Positions 49,464 through 58,505 of a DNA stretch of 59,902 bases are shown in pieces. Origin of the DNA: Hymenobacter profundi (lineage in GTDB: Bacteria; Bacteroidota; Bacteroidia; Cytophagales; Hymenobacteraceae); NCBI RefSeq assembly GCF_019334315.1, contig NZ_JAHWGL010000022.1, forward strand, positions 1-59,902, in the 5' to 3' direction. Below the pieces are notes generated by a model. That model did no database searches. It was not told the DNA's origin and saw nothing but the letters and a program-made list of their open reading frames with translations. Made by a program: the position numbers and the translations under genes. How positions within the stretch are numbered: position 1 is the first letter of the stretch; each line of letters opens with the position of its first letter.

Positions 49464-51269
49464 ATGAGAAACTCGCTGCGCTTTGTACCTGCTTTGCTGA
49501 CCGTAGCCGTCTGTGTGCTACCGGGTTGTACGTTGCCCCGGATGCTAAAGGTTGCGCAAAATGGGCAGCAAGTGCGCGTGGCGCCGAGTGTGCTGGAAAG
49601 CAACGGCGAAAATGTCTTGTTTGAAGTGACGGCGAAAGTGCCAGCCCAGCACCTGCACAAAGGCGCCGCCTACCAGTTGCAATTTGCCTACCGCTACAAC
49701 AACGGCCTGTACCAAGACACGGTAGGCACGCTGCGTTTTATCTCGGGCGAGTACGTATACGACGATTCGGTGAAAAACCAGTTGGTCATTCGGCGGCAGT
49801 TGTCGTTTCCGTATGCCCAGCGCAAATCGCCGGGCGAGTTGGTGGTGCTGCCCGTGGCGCGCGAGTTGAAGCCGGGCGGCAAGCAGCTGCCCGGCAAATC
49901 TTTTGTGGCGGCCCGTGGCATCGTAACGACGGACCGCCTGGTGGTGCGCGAGGATACGGCCATTGCCCTCCTACCCGAGTCGATAGACAACAATATGAGC
50001 GGCACGCGGGTGCTGCCGTTTTTCTTTGATGCGGGCCAAGCTAAAATTCGCAACTACCTGGGCACCAACGTAGCGGCGTTGGAAGATTTCATTGAGGCAA
50101 ACCAGCAAACCGAAAAGGTGATGATTGCGGCCGGTCACTCACCCGATTCCCTTGACCGCCACGACCCGCACCTAGCCGACAAGCGCGTGCGTGTGCTGCT
50201 GGACTACTACAAGCACCGCGTCGATACGGATTCCTACCTCAACGCAGTCAAGAACATCGACTTCGAAACCCAGGCTTACCACCGCCGCTGGGACCTGTTC
50301 CTGACAAAGGTGCAAAGCTCGGCCCTCAAGCCTGCGCAGATCGATTCGGTGGTGCAGCTCATCAACGATACGCCCGGCACTTACGCCCAGAAAGAGCAGA
50401 GCCTGCACCAGCTCAGCTACTTCGACTACATCGAGCAATACATCTATCCGGTGATGCGCTTCGGCACGGTGGCCGTGAAGTACACCGCCCCCAAACGCTA
50501 CGATTCGGAAATTTACCTGCTTTCCAAGAAGATAGTGGAAAAGCAGACTGAGCTGGATGCCCTCACGCCCGAGGAGCTGCGCTACTCGGCCCAGCTCACA
50601 CCTCTGCTGGCCGAAAAGCAACGCATCTATGAAACGTCGGCCGCGGCCACGGGCAACTGGCAGTCCTACCACAACCTAGCGGTAGTGCTACTGCAACGCG
50701 CAGAGAAGGAGCCAACTGACAAAGTGCGGCGGGCCTACCTACGCCGGGCGGCCGTCAACTTCACGCTGGCCGCGCACCGCAACCCCACGGCTCAGCAGTT
50801 TTTCTACGTAGCCACCGCCTACCATCGCGCCAACGACCGGCTAGAGGCCCTCCAGAACTACGACTATGCTATTAAGCTGGGCGGCCCGCGGCCGTTGCTG
50901 GAAAAAGTATTCGCTGATAAAGCAGCGTTGGAAATTGAAGTTGGTCAGCTCAGTGATGCTTATGCCAGCCTGGGCTACTCCGGTTCATCGTATCAAAACA
51001 CCATGAACCGGGCGCTCATCTATCTATTGAAAGGCAACTACCCCGACGCGGCCAGCATTTACCAGCAAGCGCAGGGAATGCGCCCCCAAGACGCACTGGT
51101 GCATTACTGCCTGGCCGTAGTAGCCGCCCGCCAACGTAACGAAGCCGCCGTGGGCACCTTGCTCCGCCAAGCCGTGCAGCTCGACCGCAGCTATGCCAAC
51201 CGCGCCGTGGAAGACCTCGAATTTGCGGAGGTAGCGAAGTCGAAAGCATTTCTGGAAGCGGTGCGGTAG
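49464..51269 (+). CDS. Lipoprotein with OmpA-like and TPR regions
   Basis: This 601-aa protein has a lipoprotein signal (MRNSLRFVPALLTVAVCVLP then GC; Cys22). An N-terminal beta-rich region (about 45-165) resembles PorE/OmpA-type periplasmic domains. Residues about 170-245 (VLPFFFDAGQAKIRNYLGTN, then VMIAAGHSPDSLDRHDPHLADKRVRVLLDYYK) follow an OmpA C-terminal peptidoglycan-binding pattern in degenerate form. The C-terminal third (about 400-590) has TPR-like helix pairs (for example ALIYLLKGNYPDAASIYQQA). An OmpA-like/TPR lipoprotein may anchor an envelope machine to peptidoglycan, which is an inference. I cannot assign it to a named family. Confidence 0.72.
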   Translation: MRNSLRFVPALLTVAVCVLPGCTLPRMLKVAQNGQQVRVAPSVLESNGENVLFEVTAKVPAQHLHKGAAYQLQFAYRYNNGLYQDTVGTLRFISGEYVYDDSVKNQLVIRRQLSFPYAQRKSPGELVVLPVARELKPGGKQLPGKSFVAARGIVTTDRLVVREDTAIALLPESIDNNMSGTRVLPFFFDAGQAKIRNYLGTNVAALEDFIEANQQTEKVMIAAGHSPDSLDRHDPHLADKRVRVLLDYYKHRVDTDSYLNAVKNIDFETQAYHRRWDLFLTKVQSSALKPAQIDSVVQLINDTPGTYAQKEQSLHQLSYFDYIEQYIYPVMRFGTVAVKYTAPKRYDSEIYLLSKKIVEKQTELDALTPEELRYSAQLTPLLAEKQRIYETSAAATGNWQSYHNLAVVLLQRAEKEPTDKVRRAYLRRAAVNFTLAAHRNPTAQQFFYVATAYHRANDRLEALQNYDYAIKLGGPRPLLEKVFADKAALEIEVGQLSDAYASLGYSGSSYQNTMNRALIYLLKGNYPDAASIYQQAQGMRPQDALVHYCLAVVAARQRNEAAVGTLLRQAVQLDRSYANRAVEDLEFAEVAKSKAFLEAVR

Positions 51270-51279
51270 GAAATAATCT

Positions 51280-51326
51280 GTCATCCTGAGCATGTGGCGC
51301 ATTAAGCCACATGCTCAGGATGACAA
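51280..51326. repeat. Short perfect palindrome of the GTCATCCTGAGC family
   Basis: TGTCATCCTGAGCATGTGGC and its exact complement flank a 7-nt loop (GCATTAA). It has the family outer arm but no GAAGGACCTTAT part, so it is a minimal copy. It lies 10 nt after the lipoprotein stop. Confidence 0.9.
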
Positions 51327-51347
51327 AAGGTAGGATACGAATCCGAT

Positions 51348-51379
51348 TTGCCCAACCCGGCTAGTAGTCGTAGCTTTAC
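51348..51379 (+). promoter_or_regulatory. Promoter of the pyruvate dehydrogenase E1 beta gene
   Basis: TTTG at 51348-51351 and TAGCTTTA at 51372-51379 are 20 nt apart, matching the Bacteroidota promoter layout with one mismatch in the -7 box. The leader to the ATG at 51432 is about 45 nt. Confidence 0.6.
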
Positions 51380-51431
51380 GGGCCGGATATTGCCGGTTTT
51401 TCTGTTTTCTGATTGTTGTCATTTACTGTCT

Positions 51432-52415
51432 ATGCGGACTATTCAATTCCGGGAAGCCCTGCGCGAAGCCATGACGGAGGAAATGCGGCGCGATGAGCGC
51501 GTGTTTCTGATGGGCGAAGAAGTTGCCGAATACAACGGCGCCTACAAAGTGAGCCAGGGTATGCTCGACGAGTTCGGCCCGGAGCGCGTGATTGATACGC
51601 CCATTGCTGAGCTGGGCTTTGCCGGCATTGGGGTAGGCGCGGCAGCCAACGGCCTGCTGCCCATCATCGAGTTCATGACGTTCAACTTCTCGCTGGTCGC
51701 TATTGACCAAGTGATTAACTCGGCCGCCAAAATCTACTCCATGTCGGGTGGGCAGTACTCCTGCCCCATTGTATTCCGCGGCCCTACGGGTAGCGCCGGC
51801 ATGTTGTCGTCGCAGCACTCGCAGAACTTCGAGAACTGGTTTGCTAACACTCCAGGTCTGAAGGTAGTAGTACCTTCTGACCCTTACGACGCGAAAGGCC
51901 TGCTAAAATCGGCCATCCGCGACCCCAATCCCGTGATTTTCATGGAGTCGGAGCAGATGTACGGCGACAAGGGCGAGGTGCCCGAGGAAGAATACCTGCT
52001 ACCCATCGGCAAAGCCGCTGTGAAGCGCGAAGGCAAAGACGTGACGTTGGTGAGCTTCGGAAAAATGATGAAGGTAGCCTTCGGCGCTGCCGAGGAGCTG
52101 GCCAAAGATGGCGTGGACGTGGAGGTAATCGACCTGCGCTCGGTTCGTCCTATCGACTACGATACCATCATCGAATCGGTGAAGAAAACCCACCGCCTCG
52201 TGATTGTGGAAGAAGCTTGGCCGTTAGCCAGCATCAGCGCCGACATCGCCTTCATGATTCAGCGCCGCGCCTTCGACCACCTCGATGCCCCCGTGGAGCG
52301 CATCACCTGCGCCGACGTGCCCCTCCCCTACGCCCCTACCCTGATTGAAGCCTCCCTGCCGAACGTGTCGCGGGCTATCAAGGCTATCAAATCCGTGATG
52401 TACGCGGAGAAATAA
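51432..52415 (+). CDS. pdhB: Pyruvate dehydrogenase E1 component, beta subunit
   Basis: This 327-aa protein is the beta chain of a heterotetrameric 2-oxoacid dehydrogenase E1. Together with an alpha chain it binds thiamine diphosphate and passes an acetyl group to E2 lipoate. The start MRTIQFREALREAMTEEM is the family N-terminus; an upstream frame to 51348 covers the promoter. Motifs are FLMGEEVAEYNGAYKVSQGM, RVIDTPIAELGFAGIGVGAA, MSGGQYSCPIVFRGP and EVIDLRSVRPIDYDTIIESV. The beta chain of branched-chain enzymes is similar, but sequences such as GGQYSCPIVFRGPTG fit pyruvate dehydrogenase. The alpha subunit gene is not adjacent, so the two subunits are encoded apart. Confidence 0.93.
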   Translation: MRTIQFREALREAMTEEMRRDERVFLMGEEVAEYNGAYKVSQGMLDEFGPERVIDTPIAELGFAGIGVGAAANGLLPIIEFMTFNFSLVAIDQVINSAAKIYSMSGGQYSCPIVFRGPTGSAGMLSSQHSQNFENWFANTPGLKVVVPSDPYDAKGLLKSAIRDPNPVIFMESEQMYGDKGEVPEEEYLLPIGKAAVKREGKDVTLVSFGKMMKVAFGAAEELAKDGVDVEVIDLRSVRPIDYDTIIESVKKTHRLVIVEEAWPLASISADIAFMIQRRAFDHLDAPVERITCADVPLPYAPTLIEASLPNVSRAIKAIKSVMYAEK

Positions 52416-52449
52416 AGGCGCGTACAATCTCCCGTCATCCTGACGAAGG

Positions 52450-52498
52450 AAGGACCTTATCTCACCAGAACGGCGTGTCCGGCTGAGATAAGGTCCTT
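52450..52498. repeat. Short AAGGACCTTATCTCA palindrome after pdhB
   Basis: AAGGACCTTATCTCA and its exact complement form a 15-bp stem. The outer GTCATCCTGA arm of the family stands at 52434-52443 without a partner, so this is a decayed copy. The stem is followed by TTTT and may also act as terminator. Confidence 0.75.
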
Positions 52499-52534
52499 TT
52501 GTGTTACGTATAACGATAGAAGTTATCAGCAGAA

Positions 52535-52635
52535 CGTCATTCCGAGCCTGTCGAGGAATCTCGCCTGCTCCCGCTAATGCTCTAGTGATTGAATTAGTGC
52601 TGCATGCGAGATTCCTCGACAGGCTCGGAATGACG
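52535..52635. repeat. Long palindrome (CGTCATTCCGAGC...GAGGAATCTCGC family)
   Basis: CGTCATTCCGAGCCTGTCGA followed by GGAATCTCGC is matched exactly by the complement at the right end (30-bp arms). It shares TGTCGAGGAATCTCGC with the element at 12518-12618. Together with 52450-52498 it fills the gap between pdhB and the DinB gene. Confidence 0.9.
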
Positions 52636-52683
52636 GCCTTTTTTATTCTTTGATTTCCTGCCCTACCCTCTTTTTCCTACACA

Positions 52684-53223
52684 ATGAATTACCGCCTGAG
52701 CATCCGCCTGGAGCAACTGGAACGTGCTACTGAACGCTTAATTCAATCGGCGGAGGCGCTGGGTGAGCGGGCGCACCAGTCGCCGGGACCGGGGAAGTGG
52801 TCGGCGGCGCAGGTGGTGCAGCACTTGCTGATTTCAGAAACTGGCATCAATCAGTATCTAGAGAAGAAAGTTCTGGAGGCCGAGGGCTTGCAACACGCTG
52901 GGCTAGGGCACTTTTTGCGCAGCCGAGTATTGCGGGTCCTGCTGCGGGTACCGTTTATGCGTTTCAAGGCACCCACCTATCTCGCCTCCAAGATGCCCGT
53001 GTCGGCCCCACCCCTACCCCAGCTACGCCAACAATGGGCTAGTGTGCGGCGGCGGCTGGAGCAGCTTTTAAATGAATATCCGGAACATCTGATGCGCCGC
53101 GCTATCTTCAGACACCCGCGTTCGGGCATGCTCACCATCGCGCAAACGCTGGATTTTATGGTAGACCACGTGCTACATCATCAGAAGCAGCTAGAGCGCA
53201 TTGCAAAAGTGGTGAAGTTGTGA
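52684..53223 (+). CDS. DinB family protein
   Basis: This 179-aa protein has the four-helix DinB/YfiT-like fold. The metal-binding triad is visible: His in VVQHLLISE (about residue 43) and the pair in DHVLHHQKQ (about 160). Related proteins include metal-dependent hydrolases and thiol (bacillithiol/mycothiol) transferases, so the substrate is not predictable. N-terminus: RATERLIQSAEALGERAHQSPGPGKWSAAQ, which is typical. It lies between palindromes and is probably monocistronic. Confidence 0.85.
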   Translation: MNYRLSIRLEQLERATERLIQSAEALGERAHQSPGPGKWSAAQVVQHLLISETGINQYLEKKVLEAEGLQHAGLGHFLRSRVLRVLLRVPFMRFKAPTYLASKMPVSAPPLPQLRQQWASVRRRLEQLLNEYPEHLMRRAIFRHPRSGMLTIAQTLDFMVDHVLHHQKQLERIAKVVKL

Positions 53224-53241
53224 TTTGTGGATTCCGGATAG

Positions 53242-53361
53242 AATTACAGTTTTCATCCTGAACGCAGTGAAGGACCTTATCACGGCAGAACGATTATCGT
53301 AACAACGACTCGTTCTAGCGTGATAAGGTCCTTCACTGCGTTCAGGATGAAAACTGTAATT
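53242..53361. repeat. Long palindromic element (GTCATCCTGAGC/GAAGGACCTTAT family variant)
   Basis: AATTACAGTTTTCATCCTGA then ACGCAGTGAAGGACCTTATCACG pairs exactly with the right arm. The loop GCAGAACGATTATCGTAACA then ACGACTCGTTC shares AGAACGA...AACGACTCGTTC with the elements at 59709-59846 and (reverse) 37898-38053. It lies between the convergent DinB and thioesterase genes. Confidence 0.93.
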
Positions 53362-53375
53362 GTGTACTCTCTTTC

Positions 53376-53825
53376 CTATTTCGCCTCTTTCACGATATCC
53401 TGGTAGCTCTCGTGGCGGGCGGCGCTGGCCATAGCGGCAGCTAGCTCGGCGGGTGGCACCGTGAGCTTGCGGCGCTGCAAGTCCAACCAGGCGCCATCTA
53501 CGGTGACGGTGGCCGCTACTACCCCATCGGGCTTGCGAATAGTGTGGATGATGCGCCAGCGCGAGCCGTCTGCGTTCAAGCCAGCCACTTCCGATGACAC
53601 CGTGATGGACTCGCCCAGACGTACTTCACGCATGAAACGCGTGTCTTCCCGGAACAGAATCGGCCCCAATTGGTGCTCCGCGAAATACTGCATCGTGAAG
53701 CCCGCTTCGGACAAATATTCCAGACGCGTGTGGGCGGCATAATCGGTATAAGCCGAGTGGCGCATGTGGCCGTTGGGGTCCATATCAGCCCAGAGGGCGG
53801 TGTAGGTTTTTTCGTAGGCGGGCAT
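53376..53825 (-). CDS. Acyl-CoA thioesterase-like (hotdog fold) protein
   Basis: From the Met at 53825 (MPAYEKTYTALWADMDPNGH) the protein is 149 aa, a 4-hydroxybenzoyl-CoA/YbgC-type hotdog thioesterase. The catalytic segment D-M-D-P-N-G-H-M-R-H with Asp and His is present, followed by YTDYAAHTRLEYLSEAGF. Such enzymes hydrolyse acyl-CoA thioesters in the cytoplasm; the substrate is not known. A longer frame (to 53924) is in front, but its added residues overlap the susD terminator. It stands after the SusD gene on the minus strand, separated from it by that terminator. Confidence 0.85.
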   Translation of the reverse strand: MPAYEKTYTALWADMDPNGHMRHSAYTDYAAHTRLEYLSEAGFTMQYFAEHQLGPILFREDTRFMREVRLGESITVSSEVAGLNADGSRWRIIHTIRKPDGVVAATVTVDGAWLDLQRRKLTVPPAELAAAMASAARHESYQDIVKEAK

Positions 53826-53878
53826 AGATACAGAGGAAAATGTTGGGGAATAAAACGGGGAAGTATTCTGGTTGTTCA

Positions 53879-53917
53879 AAAAACAGCCCCGTCGGGTTTC
53901 CGACGAGGCTGTTTTTC
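53879..53917 (-). terminator. Intrinsic terminator after susD
   Basis: On the minus strand AAAACAGCC-CGTCGG/CCGACG-GGCTGTTTT forms a stem with one mismatch, ending in a T6 run. It follows the SusD stop by about 30 nt and separates it from the thioesterase gene. Confidence 0.85.
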
Positions 53918-53946
53918 TTGACATAAACTTTCGTTGCCTACCCTAG

Positions 53947-55284
53947 CTAAATAGCCGGATCCTCGGGTACGTTGGGGTTAGTCAAACGTTCTTGCTGGGG
54001 GTAAGGATAAAAGTTGCGGGTGCGCTCGATGAGTGCGGCGGGTGGCGCTGGGCGTCCCAGACGGCGGCTGTCGGGTAGGCGCAGGCCGGTCATGAACAAT
54101 TCGGCGGCCCGCTGCCGGTAAATTTCCGTGAGCAGGGCATCGGCGGTTACGGCGCCAGCGTAAGCGGGCAGCGCGGCTCCTACCCCAAACGCGTCGTCGC
54201 TGGGGGCCTGGGTGCGCACGGCGTCGATGAGCGTCACGGCCTGAGCTAGGTCGCCGTTCTGGCGCACAATGGCTTCGGCCTGAATCAGGCGCATCTCGTC
54301 GGGCAGATAGATGGGAATAGAGGTATTCTGCAACGCGAAAAAACCGGCCACCGAGCGCAGCGTATCGCTGCCTAGCAGCGGGTCTTGCACCACATTGGTA
54401 GGATTGGTTAGGTAAAAGCTCAGGCGGGCATCGCGGCGGTTGACCAGTGAAGCGGGTAGGCCAAACAGGTTGCGGGGCCGGAAATTCCTACCAAACACAA
54501 TGCTTTGGTAAATTGGGTTGGGATTCTGCGCGTTGTAGACGAAGGCCGACTTACTTCCCAGGTTTACCAACGCGGCGGCCGCCGCGGCCGCCGCGTAGTT
54601 GCCAGCGGCCAGGTTATAGCGCGCCCGGTGGGCATTGATAGTATTAGCCAGGTCCAGCGTGCCCGCCGTGACTTTGGTGGTAAACTCCGCCGAGGGCGCG
54701 GTGGCCGTAATGAGTTGTTGGGCCTCGCTGAGCAGGCGAATGGCCTCGGCCAGCAGTTGGGTGCGCGGCACAAACGTGGCTTGGCCTGAACGGTCGGAAT
54801 TAAGCGGGGCCTGCTCGAAATTCTGCGCCAGTGTGCCCAGCGCAATAGCTTTGAATAGGTTGGCGTGGGCCAGCACCGCGTCGCGGGTGGCGGGGTCGGC
54901 ACTGAGTACGGTAGGGGCGTTGGCCTGCAAGTCCTCGGCCATCGACATCACCCGGTAGAGCTGCGACCAGAGGTTGCCCACGTAGCTGTTGAAGTTGGGT
55001 AGGGCGGCAGTGCCGGTTTCAATTTCCAGCACGCTGGTGAAGGTAGCCACGCCGCGTAGCTCGCGGGTGGTAGCGCCCGGCCCCAGAATAACGGAACCCA
55101 GTGTGTTGTTAGCGTAGTACTGGCGCATACCCACGCTCAGGGCCAGCAGGCCGTCGCGGGTGGTGAGCACCACGGCGTCGGAGGGGCTATTGGGATTCGG
55201 AATGTTTAGGTCGCAGCCGGGCGCTGTGAGCAGCAGCAGACTGCCGGCCGCCAGTGCGGCCAATCGGGTTCTATAGCGTTTCAT
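53947..55284 (-). CDS. RagB/SusD family nutrient-uptake lipoprotein
   Basis: This 445-aa lipoprotein (signal MKRYRTRLAALAAGSLLLLT then APGC; Cys24) is the surface lid of a SusCD-type transporter, which captures a ligand and delivers it to the SusC barrel. The helical TPR-like core is visible (for example ALAHANLFKAIALGTLAQNF, TINAHRARYNLAAGNYAAAA) and the C-terminal SusD region RQRAAELFMTGLRLPDSRRLGRP. It starts 19 nt after the susC stop and is co-transcribed with it. No glycan-active enzyme is adjacent, so the substrate is not indicated by the locus. Confidence 0.93.
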   Translation of the reverse strand: MKRYRTRLAALAAGSLLLLTAPGCDLNIPNPNSPSDAVVLTTRDGLLALSVGMRQYYANNTLGSVILGPGATTRELRGVATFTSVLEIETGTAALPNFNSYVGNLWSQLYRVMSMAEDLQANAPTVLSADPATRDAVLAHANLFKAIALGTLAQNFEQAPLNSDRSGQATFVPRTQLLAEAIRLLSEAQQLITATAPSAEFTTKVTAGTLDLANTINAHRARYNLAAGNYAAAAAAAALVNLGSKSAFVYNAQNPNPIYQSIVFGRNFRPRNLFGLPASLVNRRDARLSFYLTNPTNVVQDPLLGSDTLRSVAGFFALQNTSIPIYLPDEMRLIQAEAIVRQNGDLAQAVTLIDAVRTQAPSDDAFGVGAALPAYAGAVTADALLTEIYRQRAAELFMTGLRLPDSRRLGRPAPPAALIERTRNFYPYPQQERLTNPNVPEDPAI

Positions 55285-55302
55285 CAGAGAAAAATCAGCA
55301 GG

Positions 55303-58300
55303 TTAGAAGGAAGCACTCAGGCCCAGGCGCACGGTGCGCGGAATGGGCACCTCCACGAAGTCGAAGCCGCGCACTACGGTGCTCTGGCCGGCCGCGTTTA
55401 TCTCGGGGTCGTAGCCGCTGTAGTTGGTGAACACGAACAGGTTGCGGCCCGTTACGGTAGCGCGTATGTTCTTCAACCCCAGAAACTTCGGTGCAAACAG
55501 GTAGCTCACCGAGGCCTCACGCACCTTCACGAAAGACCCGTCTTCAATCCAGTTTTCAAAGATGCCAAACAGTGCCGCGCTGGTGCCCTTGGGTACGTCG
55601 CCACGCAACTCGGCTTCGTAGCCGGCTAGGCCGCCGTAGAGGTCCCGGTCGCCCACGCGCCGCGTGAAGTTGAACACGTCGAAGCCCTGCACCGCGTCTA
55701 GCTGCACCCGGAAGGAGAGCTTCTCGTTCACCGTCACCTCGTTAATCAGCGAGGCCAGATACTTGGGGTTGGGGTTGCCAATGACTTTGTTGAGCACGGA
55801 GCCAGTAGGCTGGCCAGCCGCGTTGCGCTGCGGCACCCCGTTCACACCCAGCTCGCGTTGGGGTAGGCCGGCCGCGTTCAGCAGCAACGACCCATCGGGG
55901 TTGCGGGCGAAGTAAGTGCTGTAGAACACGCCCACAGGCTGACCGTTCACAGCGGCCACTTGACCAAACCCGCCATCGAATGGTAGTACACCGTTGCCCT
56001 CTATGCCATTCACCTCGTTGCGGTTGTGGGTAAAGGTGCCCGTAATATTCCAAAGCACTTTAGATGTTTGAATAGGCACAGCACGCACCAACAACTCCAC
56101 GCCACGGTTGTCCATAGTCCCCACGTTTTCGTTGCGGTTGAGGTAACCTGTGCTGGGTGAGAGCGTGCGGTTGAGCAGCAAGTCCGTCACGTGTTTATCA
56201 AAATACGTGGCCTCTAGCCCTACCCGGTTGTTGAACAAACCGATATCGAAGCCCAACTCAAACTCCCGTTGGCGCTCCGGGATCAGCTGATTACCCAGTC
56301 GGGCACCTGGATACAGTCCCTGCTGTCCGCCTAAGCTCACCGGCGCATACAGTGTATATTGTCCGTAGGGGTCTAGGGCTGTGAGGTTGCCGGCTTGGCC
56401 CCAAGAGCTGCGCAATTTCACCTGCGGAACCAGTTCGCCCAAGCGGCCTTCTTTCCAGAATTTCTCTTCCGATAACAGGTAGGAGCCGCTGGCTTTGAGG
56501 TAGCGCTGCCAGTTGCGGTCCTGGTTGAGGTTGTCGTAGAAGGGTGAGGCGGCATCGAAGCGAATGGCGCCTGTGAGGTATAGGCGCTGACCCAACCCAA
56601 AGGTTTGCTGCAAGAAATAGCCTTCTATTCGGCGCTCGGCCCGATAGTCGTTGGCCAGATACGTGCCGCCCGTAGACACCTCTACCCCCGTCACCAATTG
56701 CTGCGACGCAATACTGGTGAGCATAGTGCGGTCGTACTGCCAGGTGCCGCCCAGCGAAGTAGTCGACTCCAGCCAGTCGGCGAAGGTACGGCGGTAGCCC
56801 AGTGTCAGGTCGTTGTTGTATTGCAGCACCGTTTGGTCGCCGCGGCGAGCATAGCCAGCCGAGTAGGTAGGCGTAGTGTTGCCGGGCGGAATAAAGGCCG
56901 TGCCAATCTGCGTGTAGGTATCAAAACCAAACACGTTGTCTACGGTAAAGCCTTCGAAGGGCGTGAGGTTTAACTGGACATCGCCAATCACGCGCGAGGT
57001 GCGCTGCTGAAACTTAAACCGGTTAATGGCCTCCAGCGGATTCGTGCGCGTTACGATGCTGGTAGGCGTGGTGCTGGGGTAGACGCCCGTGGCCTCATTG
57101 GGCTGCGGGTTGATGAAGTTATTGCTGAAGATGAAGCCCGTTAGCGCCCCATAGGCCTCATTGATGCCGCCGTTGGGCACTTCATTGCTGGTGCTGAGCG
57201 TGTAGCTGGCGCCGCCCGAAATGCTGGCCCAGTTGGTGAGCGTCTGTTGCAGGCGCACGCGGCCGGTGTTGCGGTTGAAATCAGTAGCATCGATGATGCC
57301 CTGGTTTTTGAAGTAGGAGCCCGACAGCGTGTACTTGGTGCTTTGGTTGCCACCTGATATCGACGCGTAGTTTTCGGTGCCGATGGCCGTCCGGAAAATC
57401 TGGTCCTGATAGTCGTAGCGCTCCACGGGCACCTGCGTCAAGTCGGTAGCAGTGGTGTTGGCAAAGCGGAACGGGTATCGGTTGTAGTCCAGCTTCTTGC
57501 GCAGTTTCGACACGATGAACTCGCTGGAAACCGTAACGGAAGGCTTGCCTTCCTTGCCGCGTTTCGTAAAAATCTGCACGACCCCGTTGGCCGCCCTAGA
57601 TCCGTAGATAGCAGCGGCAGCGGCGCCTTTAATCACCTCAATGCGTTCAATATCATTGGGGTTGATATCGGCCAAGCGGTTTTGCGCATAGCCACCCAAG
57701 TCTAGTAGCGCCGGCGAATCATTGTTGATAATCACTCCATCAACCAAATACAGTGGCTCCGATGAGCCCAACACCGTGCTGGTGCCACGCAGGCGCACCG
57801 AAATACCCCCGGCCGGGTTACCCGAGTTCTGCGAAATCTGTGCGCCGGCTATCTTGCCCTGCAAGGCCTGGTCAATCTGGGTAGGGGCGCCGGCCGTTAG
57901 CTCGCGCCCGCCTACTGTACTGATGGCATTGCCAAGCTGCTGCTTGCTAGTGGCTACGGAGGTACCCGTCACCACCACTTCTTTCAGTCCGATGAGGTCC
58001 TGCCGCAACTGCACATTAGCCGTAACGGTAGGGTCGGCACCCAGCGTAATGGTTTGAGTGCTGTTGGCGTAGCCTACCGAGCTGACTACCAGTTGATACG
58101 TACCCGGCGCAACGGCCGCACGCAGGTCGTAGACACCATCTGCGTTGGTAGCGCCGCCCAGCACCGTGCCCGTGAGGCGCACCGTGGCGCCCGGTACACC
58201 CTGGCTATTCGAAATATCCGTAACGGTGCCTCGGATGGTATACGTAGTGTTCTGCGCCCAGGCAGGCATACTGCCAAGTAGCAATAGCAGCAGCCACCAA

Positions 58301-58362
58301 CTGGCAGCCCTCCGTGGCGGACCAAGTAGGCGTGTAGAAAGGGAAGCGTAGTGTTTGGTCAT
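55303..58362 (-). CDS. SusC/RagA family TonB-linked outer-membrane protein
   Basis: This 1019-aa outer-membrane importer partners the SusD lipoprotein. A signal peptide (ends AWA-Q near residue 36) is followed by a carboxypeptidase-D-like domain (IRGTVTDISNSQGVPGATVRLTG), the TonB box/plug (VVTGTSVATSKQQLG, LYLVDGVIINNDSPALLDLGG, NPNDIERIEVIKGAAAAAIY) and a 22-strand barrel ending in LGLSASF with a terminal Phe. The SusC-specific lid motifs place it in this family rather than among simple siderophore receptors. It stands first in the operon, divergent from anmK with about 140 nt between the start codons. Confidence 0.95.
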   Translation of the reverse strand: MTKHYASLSTRLLGPPRRAASWWLLLLLLGSMPAWAQNTTYTIRGTVTDISNSQGVPGATVRLTGTVLGGATNADGVYDLRAAVAPGTYQLVVSSVGYANSTQTITLGADPTVTANVQLRQDLIGLKEVVVTGTSVATSKQQLGNAISTVGGRELTAGAPTQIDQALQGKIAGAQISQNSGNPAGGISVRLRGTSTVLGSSEPLYLVDGVIINNDSPALLDLGGYAQNRLADINPNDIERIEVIKGAAAAAIYGSRAANGVVQIFTKRGKEGKPSVTVSSEFIVSKLRKKLDYNRYPFRFANTTATDLTQVPVERYDYQDQIFRTAIGTENYASISGGNQSTKYTLSGSYFKNQGIIDATDFNRNTGRVRLQQTLTNWASISGGASYTLSTSNEVPNGGINEAYGALTGFIFSNNFINPQPNEATGVYPSTTPTSIVTRTNPLEAINRFKFQQRTSRVIGDVQLNLTPFEGFTVDNVFGFDTYTQIGTAFIPPGNTTPTYSAGYARRGDQTVLQYNNDLTLGYRRTFADWLESTTSLGGTWQYDRTMLTSIASQQLVTGVEVSTGGTYLANDYRAERRIEGYFLQQTFGLGQRLYLTGAIRFDAASPFYDNLNQDRNWQRYLKASGSYLLSEEKFWKEGRLGELVPQVKLRSSWGQAGNLTALDPYGQYTLYAPVSLGGQQGLYPGARLGNQLIPERQREFELGFDIGLFNNRVGLEATYFDKHVTDLLLNRTLSPSTGYLNRNENVGTMDNRGVELLVRAVPIQTSKVLWNITGTFTHNRNEVNGIEGNGVLPFDGGFGQVAAVNGQPVGVFYSTYFARNPDGSLLLNAAGLPQRELGVNGVPQRNAAGQPTGSVLNKVIGNPNPKYLASLINEVTVNEKLSFRVQLDAVQGFDVFNFTRRVGDRDLYGGLAGYEAELRGDVPKGTSAALFGIFENWIEDGSFVKVREASVSYLFAPKFLGLKNIRATVTGRNLFVFTNYSGYDPEINAAGQSTVVRGFDFVEVPIPRTVRLGLSASF

Positions 58363-58505
58363 GCAGTAAAAGATTGGGGTGAAAGAAAGATAAACTGGTT
58401 GCGTGAGCCACTACTGTATGGCGTACATTCTCAGTCAATTGCTCAATGTAAGTGGTTTTGCCTTTTCTTGCAGCGCTTTCCCGGTACTTCCTTCCTCCTT
58501 TTTTC

